Of a stretch of 64,000 bases of DNA, positions 30,530 through 42,786 are shown piece after piece. The position numbers were made by a program, and so were the translations under genes. Position 1 is the first letter of the stretch. Each line of letters opens with the position of its first letter. Source of the stretch: Atrina japonica. Lineage: Eukaryota > Mollusca > Bivalvia > Pterioida > Pinnidae. The stretch covers positions 115,001-179,000 of the forward strand of contig BROG01000922.1 of the NCBI GenBank assembly GCA_030159075.1, in the 5' to 3' direction. The notes beneath the pieces were generated by a model. It searched no databases and was not told the DNA's origin. It saw only the letters and a list, made by a program, of their open reading frames with translations.

Positions 30530-33500
30530 CATGTAATTGAGGAAAATGAATAAAATTATGATTGAATAATTGTCAAAAATTTGTAGTTTCGACATTTAGG
30601 AATAATTTATTTTATTCATATTAAAATAATTGTCAATTTTAGAAATTAGCGGTAAATTAAAATATATTATGAATTTATTAAGATCATTGACCAAATAGTT
30701 CAGCAAATTCTCCCACAAAACCGTTGCATTCCAAAAATACAGGTAAAATACAGAAAATGAATGCATTTTAGTGAGTAAGGGGCAGAAAATCAAAGAATTG
30801 AGAAAATCTTCATAAACTAAATAAGTGACAAAAACTATTTCCAATTCCGCCGTTGAATACAAACTGGAATTATACATCCATTAAGATTATGCAAATGCAA
30901 TACGGTTTTCAACAGAGTTTAGCCTTTGGGATGTAATACTCCGCCGAACGATGGATCCATCCCCGATTCGAATGGATCCATCCCCAATCCGATCTGGTAA
31001 AAATCATGAACTTTGTAAAGACAAATTTTAACATGCTTAGCAATCACTTATTCCTCCAGTCATCATACCACCTGGGCCCAGGGCCATAAAACTATTCACA
31101 GAGAATGATTTTACTGAACTTCAAGATTGTACTCAATCTTGAGAATTTTCTAAACCAGGGTAAAGCTGTGGACCACAAAGAAATTCTCAGACATATTTCT
31201 TTCTCAGGTAATAAAATACTTAAAGCTGTCATCGCAACTTTTGAACAAGTTGTGAATCCGAAAAAAAAAATAATATTTTTGAAACACCCCCGATTTATTC
31301 ACAGGCAAACATTTTTGTTAAATGTTATTAATAGAAATTGGCTCGCAGTTCCGCTATAAAAGGTAAGTCCGCAGAACGACCGTTATTTCACATCTGTACT
31401 CCCAACGCGAAACAATGAACAGATGACATGTAATCAAAACATACACTTTACTCAAGTCATAAACATTCCGCATTAATTTTTATATCAAAGGCTTCAATAA
31501 AGATACGTAATAAATAGATTTTGTAACTAATTTAAAATTCATTATTTTAGTATCCGTAAAATAATATGCACTTTGAACGTAAAAATAAATAAAATCCTAC
31601 CAGTAATCTGCACCGTTTACATAGTGTCACACATTCTGGTGAACTCGGTAAAGTGAGCAATCGGGTTGCGCGCACTTGACAAATGACAAGATACCCCTTT
31701 TCATACTTTTACAAATATGACAACAAATAATCGTTATAAGAGACATAGCTGTGAAATATTTCTATCATTTTTTTTAAATGGATGCAAGTGGTCCTGTAAA
31801 ACGAGCCGTGTTTGGATATATATTTCCGAGTTGACCTTGGCCAAACTTCTTTTTGATTCGTAATTTCGGAAATGAGGACATTCATATCATAACAGGTGGT
31901 CTGGGCTCCTGTTTGTTTATAATTTACGATTTCTTATTGGGAATTTGGAATTACGTTTGATATTCTTAAGTTCAAACTGATTAATTACATGCTTGTGAAC
32001 TGCATTTTAGTCGGCTATATGTCCAGATAGAGTAAATGAACTTTGTTGTTATCAATATTTATTTTCGACATGTAGGTGAGTTATACTCAAACTTCTTTAC
32101 TTCACACGTTCGTTCTATGCGACTGTAGTTAGACAATGACAACTGATTTTGTAAACTCATCTTTTATATCGATTGCGAGGGCTTATTTCTATTCAGAAAA
32201 CGAACAAATATGGTGACCAATGGAAATAAAACACTGGGGATGTTTCAAAAGCGATATTATTATTATTTTATTTTATTAAATTGGTTTAAACGTTGAGATG
32301 ACAGCTTTTAGTACAGTCTGTTGTCTACTTAAGTAACTCTTAACAGCGAATATGACCGCTTTCCTTGTTCGCCTCTGGATAAATAGATGCTATCACCAGG
32401 GTATCAGTCGCCCTAGAGTATTTCGGGACATGTTTAATCCCTTGGTTTTCGAAAACAACGATGTAAGATTAGAAGATCATCACTTCTTTTTTCCGTTGGC
32501 TTGTATTGACCATTAAACGTTTGTTTACATTAACAATCGGGACAATGTAAATTTAGTCCGTTACATGCGTCCCAGTGTATGTCCCGAGTAAGTTATCTTA
32601 TCTAACGTGCTTATACTAATTCACTTGTATCTTGAATATAGTTTATTATATACATTATAGATATAATATGTATAAATTACTGACTTTGGTAATGTATTAA
32701 AATTTTACAAGACGTTTTTAATCTTTTTAAAAGGTATATATCAATCCCCTGTATCATGCCACAAAACGTTGATTAATTAAGCATAGAGTATGGTCAGAGT
32801 AATGTTCAAACATCGAAGTGAATCGGGACATAAATTGGGACATATGACCTGGTCTAGAAATACACTACCCCTTATCAATCTCACCTCAGGTGAGACAATT
32901 CTAAGTAAATTCTTAACTGTTAAGAATACAATTGGTCTTAGAAGTTTCTTTGTACAGACCTTTACTAGGTAGTTTACGTTTACTTATAGAGTATGTTACA
33001 TATTTGTATATTATCCACGTCATCACATTTGTTTCAGTTAAACCAATTACATCGCTCAATGTCAATATACATGTATAATCAATTTTTACATAACTACAGA
33101 CAACAAAGATGACTGCAAATATTATAATACCATAGTTATGTTTTACAAATTATATAATAGATAAAGTATTATAAAAATTAATGTGAACGCCATGACCTCA
33201 GTTTTGTACCATGTGTTTAGTCGTTTTACAACGTTTTGACATTCAAAGCGCCAATTAACTGTAAATGGTTTATACGTGTATCGACCGTCATTGTTGTCGT
33301 ACACATTTTTTAATGTTTCTTCAAATGAGCATTAATTTTGATAATTATTTACAATCGCATGCCGTCAATATACATACACGTCCAGTTGCAGAAAAGATTA
33401 TGTGTGTTTTACCTTAAATTCATAAAAAGTTAGTTGAACTTTAGTATTGAGTAAATTTTGAGACTTCGGGTTCAGGACAAACAGTGGTACCCCCACCCTT

Positions 33501-34834
33501 TTGTCTTTACGTTAGACTTTGGTTTCCGCTCATTATTTTCTATAAATTAGTTCTCGTCTTGGACTAAAATTCGATCTAACCATCTATTTTCCGCTTCCAA
33601 GTCTTTTCAAGCTCACTATACCACACCGATTTTACACTATTTTTCGTTACAGTGAGAATTAAAATCGTTTATTCCTTGTTACCATGACATGTCAAAGAAC
33701 AAAACCTTTTATCAAAGTAAATAATTTGAAAAGCAACCAACTTCATGTGTAAAGTGCGCATGCACTCAGCCACGGGAACTCGGGCGTCTACGTCACCTTA
33801 TATCAAATATTATATATAAGATCAAAACGACCCGGGCCGAATGAGCCCGCATTCTTTGCAAAAACTTTGATAATTAGGTAACACGATACTCTGCAAAATA
33901 TTCCGTTAACGTTTAATATATTGCTGAAAACAGTTATGTTTGTTTTACATTTTACATCTTTCAACAATATTTCATTTAAATTGTGGCAGGCTGACCTTTA
34001 CATTTTCTTTTTTAGTTAAACAACACACCTTCTGCAAATTATATACATGCATTGTGTATAGATATTGAAATACATACACACATATATTTCAGTAAAGTCA
34101 AGATTTAATTACGTTGATCAAACAAGTAATACTTTCAAAGTTTAATGTTTAAAAATATTTCCTTTTAAGACGCTAAAATCACATCGCCAGCGACGTTTTG
34201 CAATAAAGATTTTACATGAATATTCTGAATAATATCACGTATATTTTTAAAATCATTTAACATATGCCTAATAGTTAAAATGCATTCACATGGAATACAT
34301 TCCGGTGGATCCTCTCCCAATAAAAAATTATCCATGTGTCTTTTTTTGAATATTCCAGTTTAAGTCTTATTAATTTTACTTTGTCTTTCCGTTCATAAAA
34401 TTGGGCATACGGTGTAAAGCTAAAATTTGGATTAATTACATGTCATTTATTATGTTAATTTCACAAATGGTGTATTTGTAAGTCAAACATATGCACATTA
34501 TGTTGTATATAGTAATACATACAAAGATAACAAATTACTATATATACATTTATAAAGCGTATGACCGAGCGATTGACTCGAAAGCGAAAGGTCCCGGGTT
34601 CGATTTCTGACACCAAGATGTAACTTAAAAGGGAGTGATTTATCCTTCTCCATTCCAATATCATGTTTTTAGATGAGACTAAAGGCAAATGTTACGTGTC
34701 TTAACTCGATTCATTTAATCGAATCTAGTGATCATGTTGACCGCTTTATCAGTCTATAAAAGGTTCACAATCCTTTGTTTTAATTAAAAGGAATTGAAAA
34801 TCACAACTGCAGCCGATTTCAACGTCATTTTAAG
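30530..34834. other. Intergenic DNA upstream of the LDLa gene
   Basis: AT-rich with no coding signal. Bases 33320-33475 resemble 38510-38680 at roughly 70 percent by eye, so this is a diverged duplication or repeat. A tRNA-like fragment with a box B-like gggttcgattt lies near 34560-34610. Confidence 0.5.
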
Positions 34835-34965
34835 CGCCGTCAAGGTAGTTGTCATACACGTAGTCATTTGGAATGCACTCCTTGGTGATGTTGCATTGGA
34901 TTTCATTTTCGCTACATCCATATAGACTATTTCAGTAGAAATTATATTAAGTTTGGCAATGATTC
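34835..34965 (-). pseudogene. Decayed copy of LDLa exon 2 with flanking intron
   Basis: The run 'atttggaatgcactccttgg' followed by 'tgatgttgcattggatttca' matches 27810-27855 almost base for base. Similarity continues through the acceptor side into intron sequence ('agaaattatatt...tttggcaatg'). The module-distal half is lost and the donor side is not preserved. It lies about 4.4 kb upstream of the gene in the same orientation. Confidence 0.75.
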
Positions 34966-36145
34966 ATTTCATTCATATTGTTAACCTCTATAACAAACAA
35001 CTTTTAAGCTATAAAAAGTGAAACATGGCATATATTTCAGATTGCACATAGAAAAACAAACGGTCTTAGATTTTTGAAAATCAACATCTTTTTAGAAAAA
35101 CCTATAGTTACAAGTACTCTAACAACAATCATTGGCGTTGATTTAACATGAAATGCAGACAAACGTCAATTAATGCATATATACTGGCTATATTAATAGT
35201 AATATGATTTAATCATACAACGTTGTTACATACAGTTAAGTCGAACTTCAATGAGTCGAATTTCTCGATGTTTCGAAGTATTCACAAAATCACGAATAAT
35301 CTTGTTATTTAACGCTACTTATAAACATTTTATAACTCGAATTTTTATGAGTCGAATTTCTTGATGTTTCGAATAAATTTTGGGCCCCATTTCTATCAAA
35401 ACAACGAAGATTCCTACATTTAAATCGAAGTCAAAATTTACATGTGTACGAAATCGACCCATTATATTTCTTTAACCTTCTCATAAACACTCAATAATTA
35501 GAAATAGCCCTCAATCCTCAATTTTTAAATCCAAGCATCCAATATTCCGTGGAATGATTTTGATGGGCAGTTTACAATGCTAAATTTTACATCGCAGTGT
35601 TGGTGCCATATTTAGAACTGTACATATCAACAAGTTTAAAGGGGAAGTCGGATGACAATTCTATTATCATTATTTAGCCTATTCATCACTGTGGAAGCTG
35701 ATAGTAAACTAATATCAGGTAATCTGAAATTCTCCTAGTTTATATCAGATAGCCACTTAAAGTCCTCATATATTCAATTTATGCATTACATTGAAACTGT
35801 ATTATCGATACTACATGTATTATAAGAAATTAGAATATATCATTTTATTTACTTGAGCATAGAAGGGGCATTACTACTAGAGAGTGTAAATTGAAAATAC
35901 TGATGGCTCTAACTGTTACATTAAACGAAGTTTGATAAGGCAATCATTGAATGATATAACTGCGATGACATTTCAATTCGAATCAGTTAATGGTGTTTCC
36001 CCATTGAGATATCATTAAACAATATTTCTCACAGAAACATAGCCTTTGAAGCAAAGAATTTTTTTTTCTGGTTCAGTAATTTTGCGTGTGGAAAAATTAT
36101 AATTGAAATTGTAGTACAGGTTCAAATTTGACATTTCGAGGCTGT
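34966..36145. other. Intergenic DNA
   Basis: Bases 35232-35390 carry two copies of 'atgagtcgaatttct(c/t)gatgtttcgaa' about 110 bp apart. The rest is AT-rich with nothing recognised. Confidence 0.5.
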
Positions 36146-36152
36146 GGAAATG

Positions 36153-36360
36153 AAAGGTCGTAACTGTCACTTACGACCCTTTACGGTTTTTTTTCCTTAG
36201 TTTTAGATACTGTTGCATATCCTATGCAACAATCAAGTCAAAACCCACAATACATTCCGAGAAAATTAGGAAAAAGTTACTTATGAAAGGTCGTAAGTGA
36301 CAGATACGTCCTAAAATAACCAGATCAAGTCAGTCACAAAAGGTCGTAAGTGATACGACC
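36153..36360. repeat. Three spaced GGTCGTA...TACGACC hairpins
   Basis: Hairpin 1 has arms at 36156-36163 and 36171-36178 (8 bp exact, 7-nt loop). Hairpin 2 has arms at 36289-36295 and 36305-36311 with one mismatch. Hairpin 3 has arms at 36342-36348 and 36354-36360 (7 bp exact, 5-nt loop). All three share the loop-side sequence aagtga or its inversion. Confidence 0.7.
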
Positions 36361-36489
36361 CAAATTACTGTACAATTAATTTGGGTATCATGGGTTGAAA
36401 AATCGTATCTACATCTAATTAAGCTTTTAGATAAAATATTTTGAATATATCATTGCTATTTATGATCTATTTTGACTTAGGTATTGAAT

Positions 36490-36735
36490 ATAAATTAATG
36501 TGCAAATTAGTGTTAGTTAGTCAAAAGTTTTCTAAAGTCAAGATAGTCATCTTTTTACAGTGGTTACTCTTCGGGGGATTTCGGCTGTACTTTTAGGTTT
36601 ATTTTTTGACCTTGTATGGTACCACTACCTCTTTAGAAAATACATATACATTTTAAATTGGAGCTCAACTGATGAAGTCTAATTGACAGAAACGATCGTC
36701 TTGAGCATTATAACTTTGGTATTATGTTTATAATA
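36490..36735 (+). mobile_element. Hammerhead-ribozyme repeat, plus-strand copy
   Basis: Shares 'ctaaagtcaagatagtca', 'gatttcggctgtac', 'ccttgtatggtaccac', 'agaaaatacatatac' and 'aactttggtattatgtttat' with the minus-strand copies at 50562, 55118 and 58365. It contains the ribozyme at 36663-36706. Confidence 0.75.
36663..36706 (+). ncRNA. Hammerhead ribozyme (type I-like, short palindromic stem III)
   Basis: Stem I is GCUCAA (36663-36668) pairing with UUGAGC (36701-36706), 6 of 6. The core is CUGAUGA (36669-36675). Stem II is GUC-UAAUU-GAC inside an A-A mismatch (36676/36688). The second core is GAAA (36689-36692). Stem III is the palindrome ACGAUCGU, closed as 2 bp with a GAUC loop or as a dimer. 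The predicted cleavage site is after C36700 (GUC). All core nucleotides of the hammerhead consensus are present; the A-A pair at the base of stem II is the one deviation and is shared by all copies. Confidence 0.8.
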
Positions 36736-37345
36736 TTTACAATATCTGTGTTAGTCTAACAGACTAGTCACAGTTTCGTAAAATGAAAATGGTAGAGGTA
36801 TTTCTTAGTAAAAGTGGGGAACATGACTTTCCCTAGTGATTTTGGTGTGCTGAATATGGATATCCATATTCCCAAGCCGAAATTTGAGCTTTTGACCGTC
36901 TAATTAGCATAAATACAAAATGGCTGACAACAGCTGCTAGATTGTCAGATAGCTCATTAACTATCGATTTTTGGGACTATAAATGTATAAGAGAGTGAGA
37001 CATAAAGGAAGTCGACCCCTGTAAATCCAAAAATGATGCCAATATGCCCCTGTGACGTCATATCAAAGATGGCCGTCATGTTGACCTTATGTCCTTTTCC
37101 GTAGGGTATGTGTTTGCCTACCGTCTACGAATGCATTGATCAAATACAATATGCGACAGTAGTGATTCATTTCAATCTAACAATGCGCGATGATAAAGGA
37201 CAATTGACTAGATGACGTCATAGTCAAATGCCGTCATTTCTCGTACTTAGCTGTCTTTCTAATCGCTTGTTCACCAGACATATTCCTCGGCTGTGTAAGT
37301 TGTTTCTATACGAACTTTTTTGCCATGAAAATGTCTTTGCGCCGC

Positions 37346-37426
37346 GACTGACAAATGGGATCCACCGTCGTTAGTCCTAATTTTCAGTCACAACGATTAA
37401 TAACAGTAGATCCCATTGTCAGTTTC
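37346..37426. repeat. Imperfect inverted repeat, about 30-bp arms
   Basis: The arm gactgacaaatgggatccac (37346 onward) is reverse-complemented by gtagatcccattgtcagttt (to 37426), with a central spacer of about 14 bp. Confidence 0.6.
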
Positions 37427-37659
37427 TGATTTTGTCCTGCTTTTGACGAAATGCTTTTTACTGCAGATGTAGACACCAAATGACCTTTTATTCCACAGCG
37501 TCGCTTTAACACTTTTAAAATTCCAAACTTGTTTTCTCATGTTTATTTGATCTGCACTAATTCGTCAATATGTCTATTGCTTTTGGATTTTTAATTTTGT
37601 TTTTAATTCTGAATTTCTGAGCCACAGTCAGCAATTTTTCAGGTATTTTGTGGCCTCCA

Positions 37660-37810
37660 CTGAGAAATCACGGTTACGATGTACCCGGGGAAGAAATCAT
37701 TGGCCTTCCGTAAGTAAACTGGCAAACTTTTTCACAAAAGTCAGGTAAGTTCCTGAGGGGCTCGAATTTTCACTCGTCAAAATTGAGAGACTTTATGATT
37801 TACCACTCGA
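37660..37810 (-). repeat. Partial SINE, minus strand
   Basis: Reverse complement shows 'gccagtttacttacggaagg' and 'ggtacatcgtaaccgtg', the body of the 11241 family, truncated at the (CA)n array. Confidence 0.6.
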
Positions 37811-37817
37811 CTTTATA

Positions 37818-37951
<134 letters not shown>

Positions 37952-39059
37952 CATTGGTTATGGAAATGTGGAAATTGTTCGACTAAAGCTAAGATTATAC
38001 TATAATATATATTTGCCATTTACTTAGGTGCCTGTAGCCTCGACTTTGATCCAGTGAGCTTGAAACTATGTGACAGTTTTCCTTAGATAATATCCAATAA
38101 CGATCATACATAATAATGAAAACCATATCAGAAAAAAAGTTTAATTCATAGAGTTATACATTTATTTTCAGTCATCAATTTAAAAAAAGAAGTCGCAAAA
38201 CACCATTTCTTGATCTGAAAAATAGAAAATATAAATCAAAGCATGGTATAGATAACTATAATATATGACAAAAGTGTTATGTATATTCCTAAATGTACCG
38301 ACAAGACTTCATAAAAGACTTTGAATAAATTGGGAAGTAACTTAGAAAAGAACCATGGCCGGAAGTCAACAAATTTACGAAAGCTCAACTTTTGTCTCAT
38401 TATTTCGGCTATATTATGAAAATGTAAAGCTTTTTGGTTTTGAATGATGTAATAAATGAATAAATATGTTGAGTACAGTACTCAGAGAACTCTAAGTATG
38501 TATTCTCAAATTTTATTTTCTTCAAATAAGCAGTTATTTTGATAATAATTTACAATTATATGCCCTCATTATACAAACATGTCCATTTACAGAACAGAAT
38601 AGATTTTTGGAGTGTTGCCTTAAAATCGTGAACAGTTAGTTGAGCTTGAGTAATGAGTAAATTTGGTGACTTTGGGCCCAGACTTAACCTTTGGGTCTTA
38701 TAAACAAGATCACTTGTTAAGTAAGACTGGACTCACTTGCTATAAAAAGTAACATAGCTTTGACACGCCGACATCACATAAGTTAAACCTAGCGTTTCTT
38801 ATTTGAACATGGCTTTACTCCAGTTAATACTAGTTAGAAGAGAAACTAGCTGAAGGTTTATCTCAGTAATGTGTGTTTGGCGTCGCAATTTGAATTAACT
38901 AGGTATAACTGTGCATAAATATATTAATACTCATTAACATGAAATTGACGCAGATAAACCTCGTTTTTTTCTAGAATAAACAAAATCAGGTTTTACTCAT
39001 TTTTGTGGTTTTGGCACAGTTAACTTTGAATTCCGTATAAGTGCGTTACTAAGAAAAAT

Positions 39060-39275
39060 TAGGTATAACTGAAGAAATTGAAATCAATTAACTTAACCTA
39101 TCTATTTGTATATGAATATTGCACTAGACCCGACCTTATCTTCACAACATATATAGAAATGAAAATTCTGTGTATAGCTCTTATTCGTTATTGTACATCA
39201 AGTACAAGTAGTAACAATTTTAAAAATTCGAAATATTTCTTTCTTTGGTCAACACAGCTAATGTCCCTTTCAGAT
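39060..39275 (+). mobile_element. MITE-family copy
   Basis: Shares 'caattaacttaacct', 'gcactagacccgacctta' and 'ggtcaacacagctaatgtcc' with the copies at 9980 and 17540. Confidence 0.6.
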
Positions 39276-39448
39276 GGATTCGTAAAGGTAATAGTAAAAT
39301 GACACTTAAACTTATACAACCAACAAAACATTAATATATTATACCAGTAACACAAACTGATATTTATAATTGATATCTATTGTAAATTGACACAGTTTAA
39401 AATAACCGAGTTTTACCTGAGCAGCTTCCATTTCCCTTTAACCCTCTC

Positions 39449-39540
39449 TTAGTAACATCTGCAAATATTGTCAACACAATGCCAGTTTTTGCCATCCGAA
39501 CATGAAGGTAGATTGTAACAGTCTCTTTGACTCAAACACC
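39449..39540 (-). CDS. cvSI-like gene exon 3 (module 2, stop)
   Basis: The acceptor is cctttcag|GGTGTTTG. It encodes CLSQRDCYNLPSC, SDGKNWHCVDN and ICRCY, then TAA at 39451-39449. A possible further donor (gctcag|gtaaaa) lies in the 3' UTR at about 39419. Confidence 0.75.
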
Positions 39541-42500
39541 CTGAAAGGTCAATATTACACCATACAAACATTATACGCCATTAAACTACTTTACTTTGAA
39601 TAATTATCCCAAATACTTCAGCATAATTCGTCTTCTTTCACAGATAACAATATAAAAAACAAAACAAATTCAAAACACTCTATCATTGTAATTTTCATAA
39701 TGTATTTATTTACATATTATCAATATAATACCGAAGTTATTGTTCGAAAAAAATCCAACACAAATGCTCATCTAATGTATCATATATTTCTAAACACATA
39801 ATTTTGAAGGAATCTGTCGGGAAATATTGACTTTACTCACTTTGACTTGCAATAGAACAGGTACATTCAGATCTCTCGCAAATCAGCTTGGAATCATTGG
39901 AACAACGAGTAACCATGCAGTCACTTACGTCTCTGCATCGCTCACTGATGATGACCACTGAAATGATAAGTCTTTCTTAGGACAAGTGATATTTTATAGA
40001 ATTGTATCAGTAATAATTGCCGTTTCCAAATTATATGTATTCCTGTCATCTATTACTTCCAGTTAAGCAAAGATATACGCTCTAAATACCGGAAGTTATA
40101 AACAGACGTGGTTAATACAGCTTGATCTACCCAAACAATGTGTCTGGTACTGGACAAAAAATATACGGGCGAAATGCCAGAGGCGATTGACAGCCATGAT
40201 ATTTAGGATTCGTGCTATAGAGCACCAATCTACGGATGGAAATGCCATCCAGATGATGATAATGCGATGCTGGTTAGAAAGTCCTCAAATATGTAGGTCA
40301 ATAATAATTTGAGAAACTAATGATTGTCTATTCTTATGTTGAACAATTGAGAAAAGAAGTTCTATTATTTCAGAATACTTTGGACATAATTGGCATATGA
40401 TGTATACATATAACAAGTAAATTGATGCCACGTATAACAAGAGGCCCAATGGGCTTTAACATTCACCTGATTAAAATAATACCAGGATTTGCACCCTTTT
40501 AGGGACCCTATTGGTCCTAGTCCCTTTTCGTTTGTAAACATGCAGGTTCACATGGAAAATGTTCCTATCAATTATGGTTGAAATTGGTCCACTGGCTCTT
40601 GAGAAGTCGAAAATGTCTCAAATTTGACAAAAACCTTTTGTTTTTTGTTTACTTAGCTGCCTGTCACCTTGACTTTGAAATTTTATCTGAATGATCCTCA
40701 GATAATTCTCAACATTATTCTCATATTGTTATACACAAAATGTCCACCAGTTTTGAGCTATTATGCCATTTGTATAAAAGTGTAGCCTAGTTACAAAAGT
40801 GACCCCTTTCGGCTCATTTATGTACAGATATCATTTTCATTCGCAAGCTTTGTAGATATTGAATATAAAATTATGCATAAACAATTTGAAAAGTCTTTTG
40901 ATCATTAGTTAGAGAGAAGATATGTGGAGTTACCTGTTCGATGGCGGTTGTTGAGACGCCTGTACCAATTATGACGAGGATTCGTTCCTCACGTATTTCA
41001 TTTTAATTTGACTGTGGACTCACGGCGGGTGTGACCGGTCGACAGGGGATGCTTACTCCCCCATGGCACCTGATCCCACCTTTTGATTTCAAGAGGTTCA
41101 AATTTGTCCTTTTTTACCAGATTTGTACATATATCCCGGGCATTCAAATGATTTATACTTTGGTATCTGAGATTTCCTAGGTCCGTTTCATTCGCCTACT
41201 TTTTGCGGCTTTAGATGAAGATGCAAAATGCCAAGTGTAGTTAAAATGACAAACCAGTTCTTCAGAAGAAGTAAAACAAATGTCTTAAATTTGACAAAAT
41301 AAATTATTTTTCTGTATATTATGTGCCTGTGACTTTGACCTTTGAACTCCTGACATTGTCATTGTGTCAAAATGATCCTTATTTAATCCCTAACAACTTT
41401 CTAATATAACGTTGTATACAAAGATAAATCAGTTTCAAGTTTTAATACATTTGTATAAAACCTTACCCTCTGTTTTTGAAGCGCCCGTAGTGAACAATTT
41501 ATGAACAAATTTCATTTTCTTTCGCTAACTTTGTATATATTGACTTTACAATCATGCATGAAAAACTCAGTCATCTGACCATTGATTCATAAGAAGACGT
41601 TTAAAGATGGACCACATTTGGATCTTTTTGGCCCTGTTTGGCCCCTATGGATACTAGCCCTTTTTTCATTTACAAACTTTATGCGGCTTCACATGGGGAT
41701 GCTGCATCCCAAGTGTGGTTAAAAATGACTCATTGGTACTTGAGAATTCGATAAATTTCTAAGATTTGACAAAGATCTTATATTTTCTCTTTACGTAGGT
41801 GCAAACTATGTAAATATTGACTTTTGAAATATGACTTTCAAAATTTTGTATGCATGATTGTTCAAATCTTGCATACAAAATTTCGAAAGTCATCTGATCA
41901 TTGGTTCGTGAGAAAAACTTTTAAAGGTATACCAATGTTTGATCCTTTTTAAGGTCCCTATGGTTCCTAGCCCGTTTTCATTTACAAACTTTATGCGGCT
42001 TTACATGGGGATGCTATATGTCAAGTTTGGTTAAAATTAGTCCACTGAATCTTCAGAAAAAGTCGACAATTAGTACATGTTAACGACGCACGATAACAAA
42101 CAAAAGACGACCGCAGTATGTGACTGTGCCTTCGAATCAGGTGACGCGAAAATAATTTTACTTTTGTCAAAAACTTTTACTGTTTTACTGTTTTGCAGTC
42201 ACTAACCACGTCAATTTTTAAAAACTAACATGCCTGTGTAGAAAAAAATATACTGACCGTTAAGATACCAATCGACTTATAGTAATTCACATCTACCCCT
42301 TGTCATGATATTAAAATCATACGCACACACACACTTTTAGTTTATAGTGATTCCATCTCCCACCATGTTTTACTTCGTATTTACTGCAACAAGGTGCCAT
42401 ATATTTTTATCAAAGTCCCAAGATCAGTGCGCTGTATTTTCTGAACCGTTCTGGATCTCGGAAATGCCGTATTGACTCTTTTGTATTTCTTGTTTATGTT

Positions 42501-42698
42501 CATATGTTTGGAAATTTTCATTTATTTCTTAGGCTTCGAAGTGTTCAGGTGTAATTTTGGACATCCATAATTCACTTAACCGACCTATATAATAAATTGC
42601 TTATTCACTATAAATACAATAGTCTTTATTATCAACAGAAACGTCTTATTGTTTTCAATTCGGAAAATCATATATATTTTCCCCGATAGTATATATAT

Positions 42699-42786
<88 letters not shown>

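Noticed and set aside
34555..34620. tRNA-like 'atgaccgagcgattgactcg ... gggttcgattt'.
   Set aside because: The acceptor stem does not pair; probably a SINE scrap.
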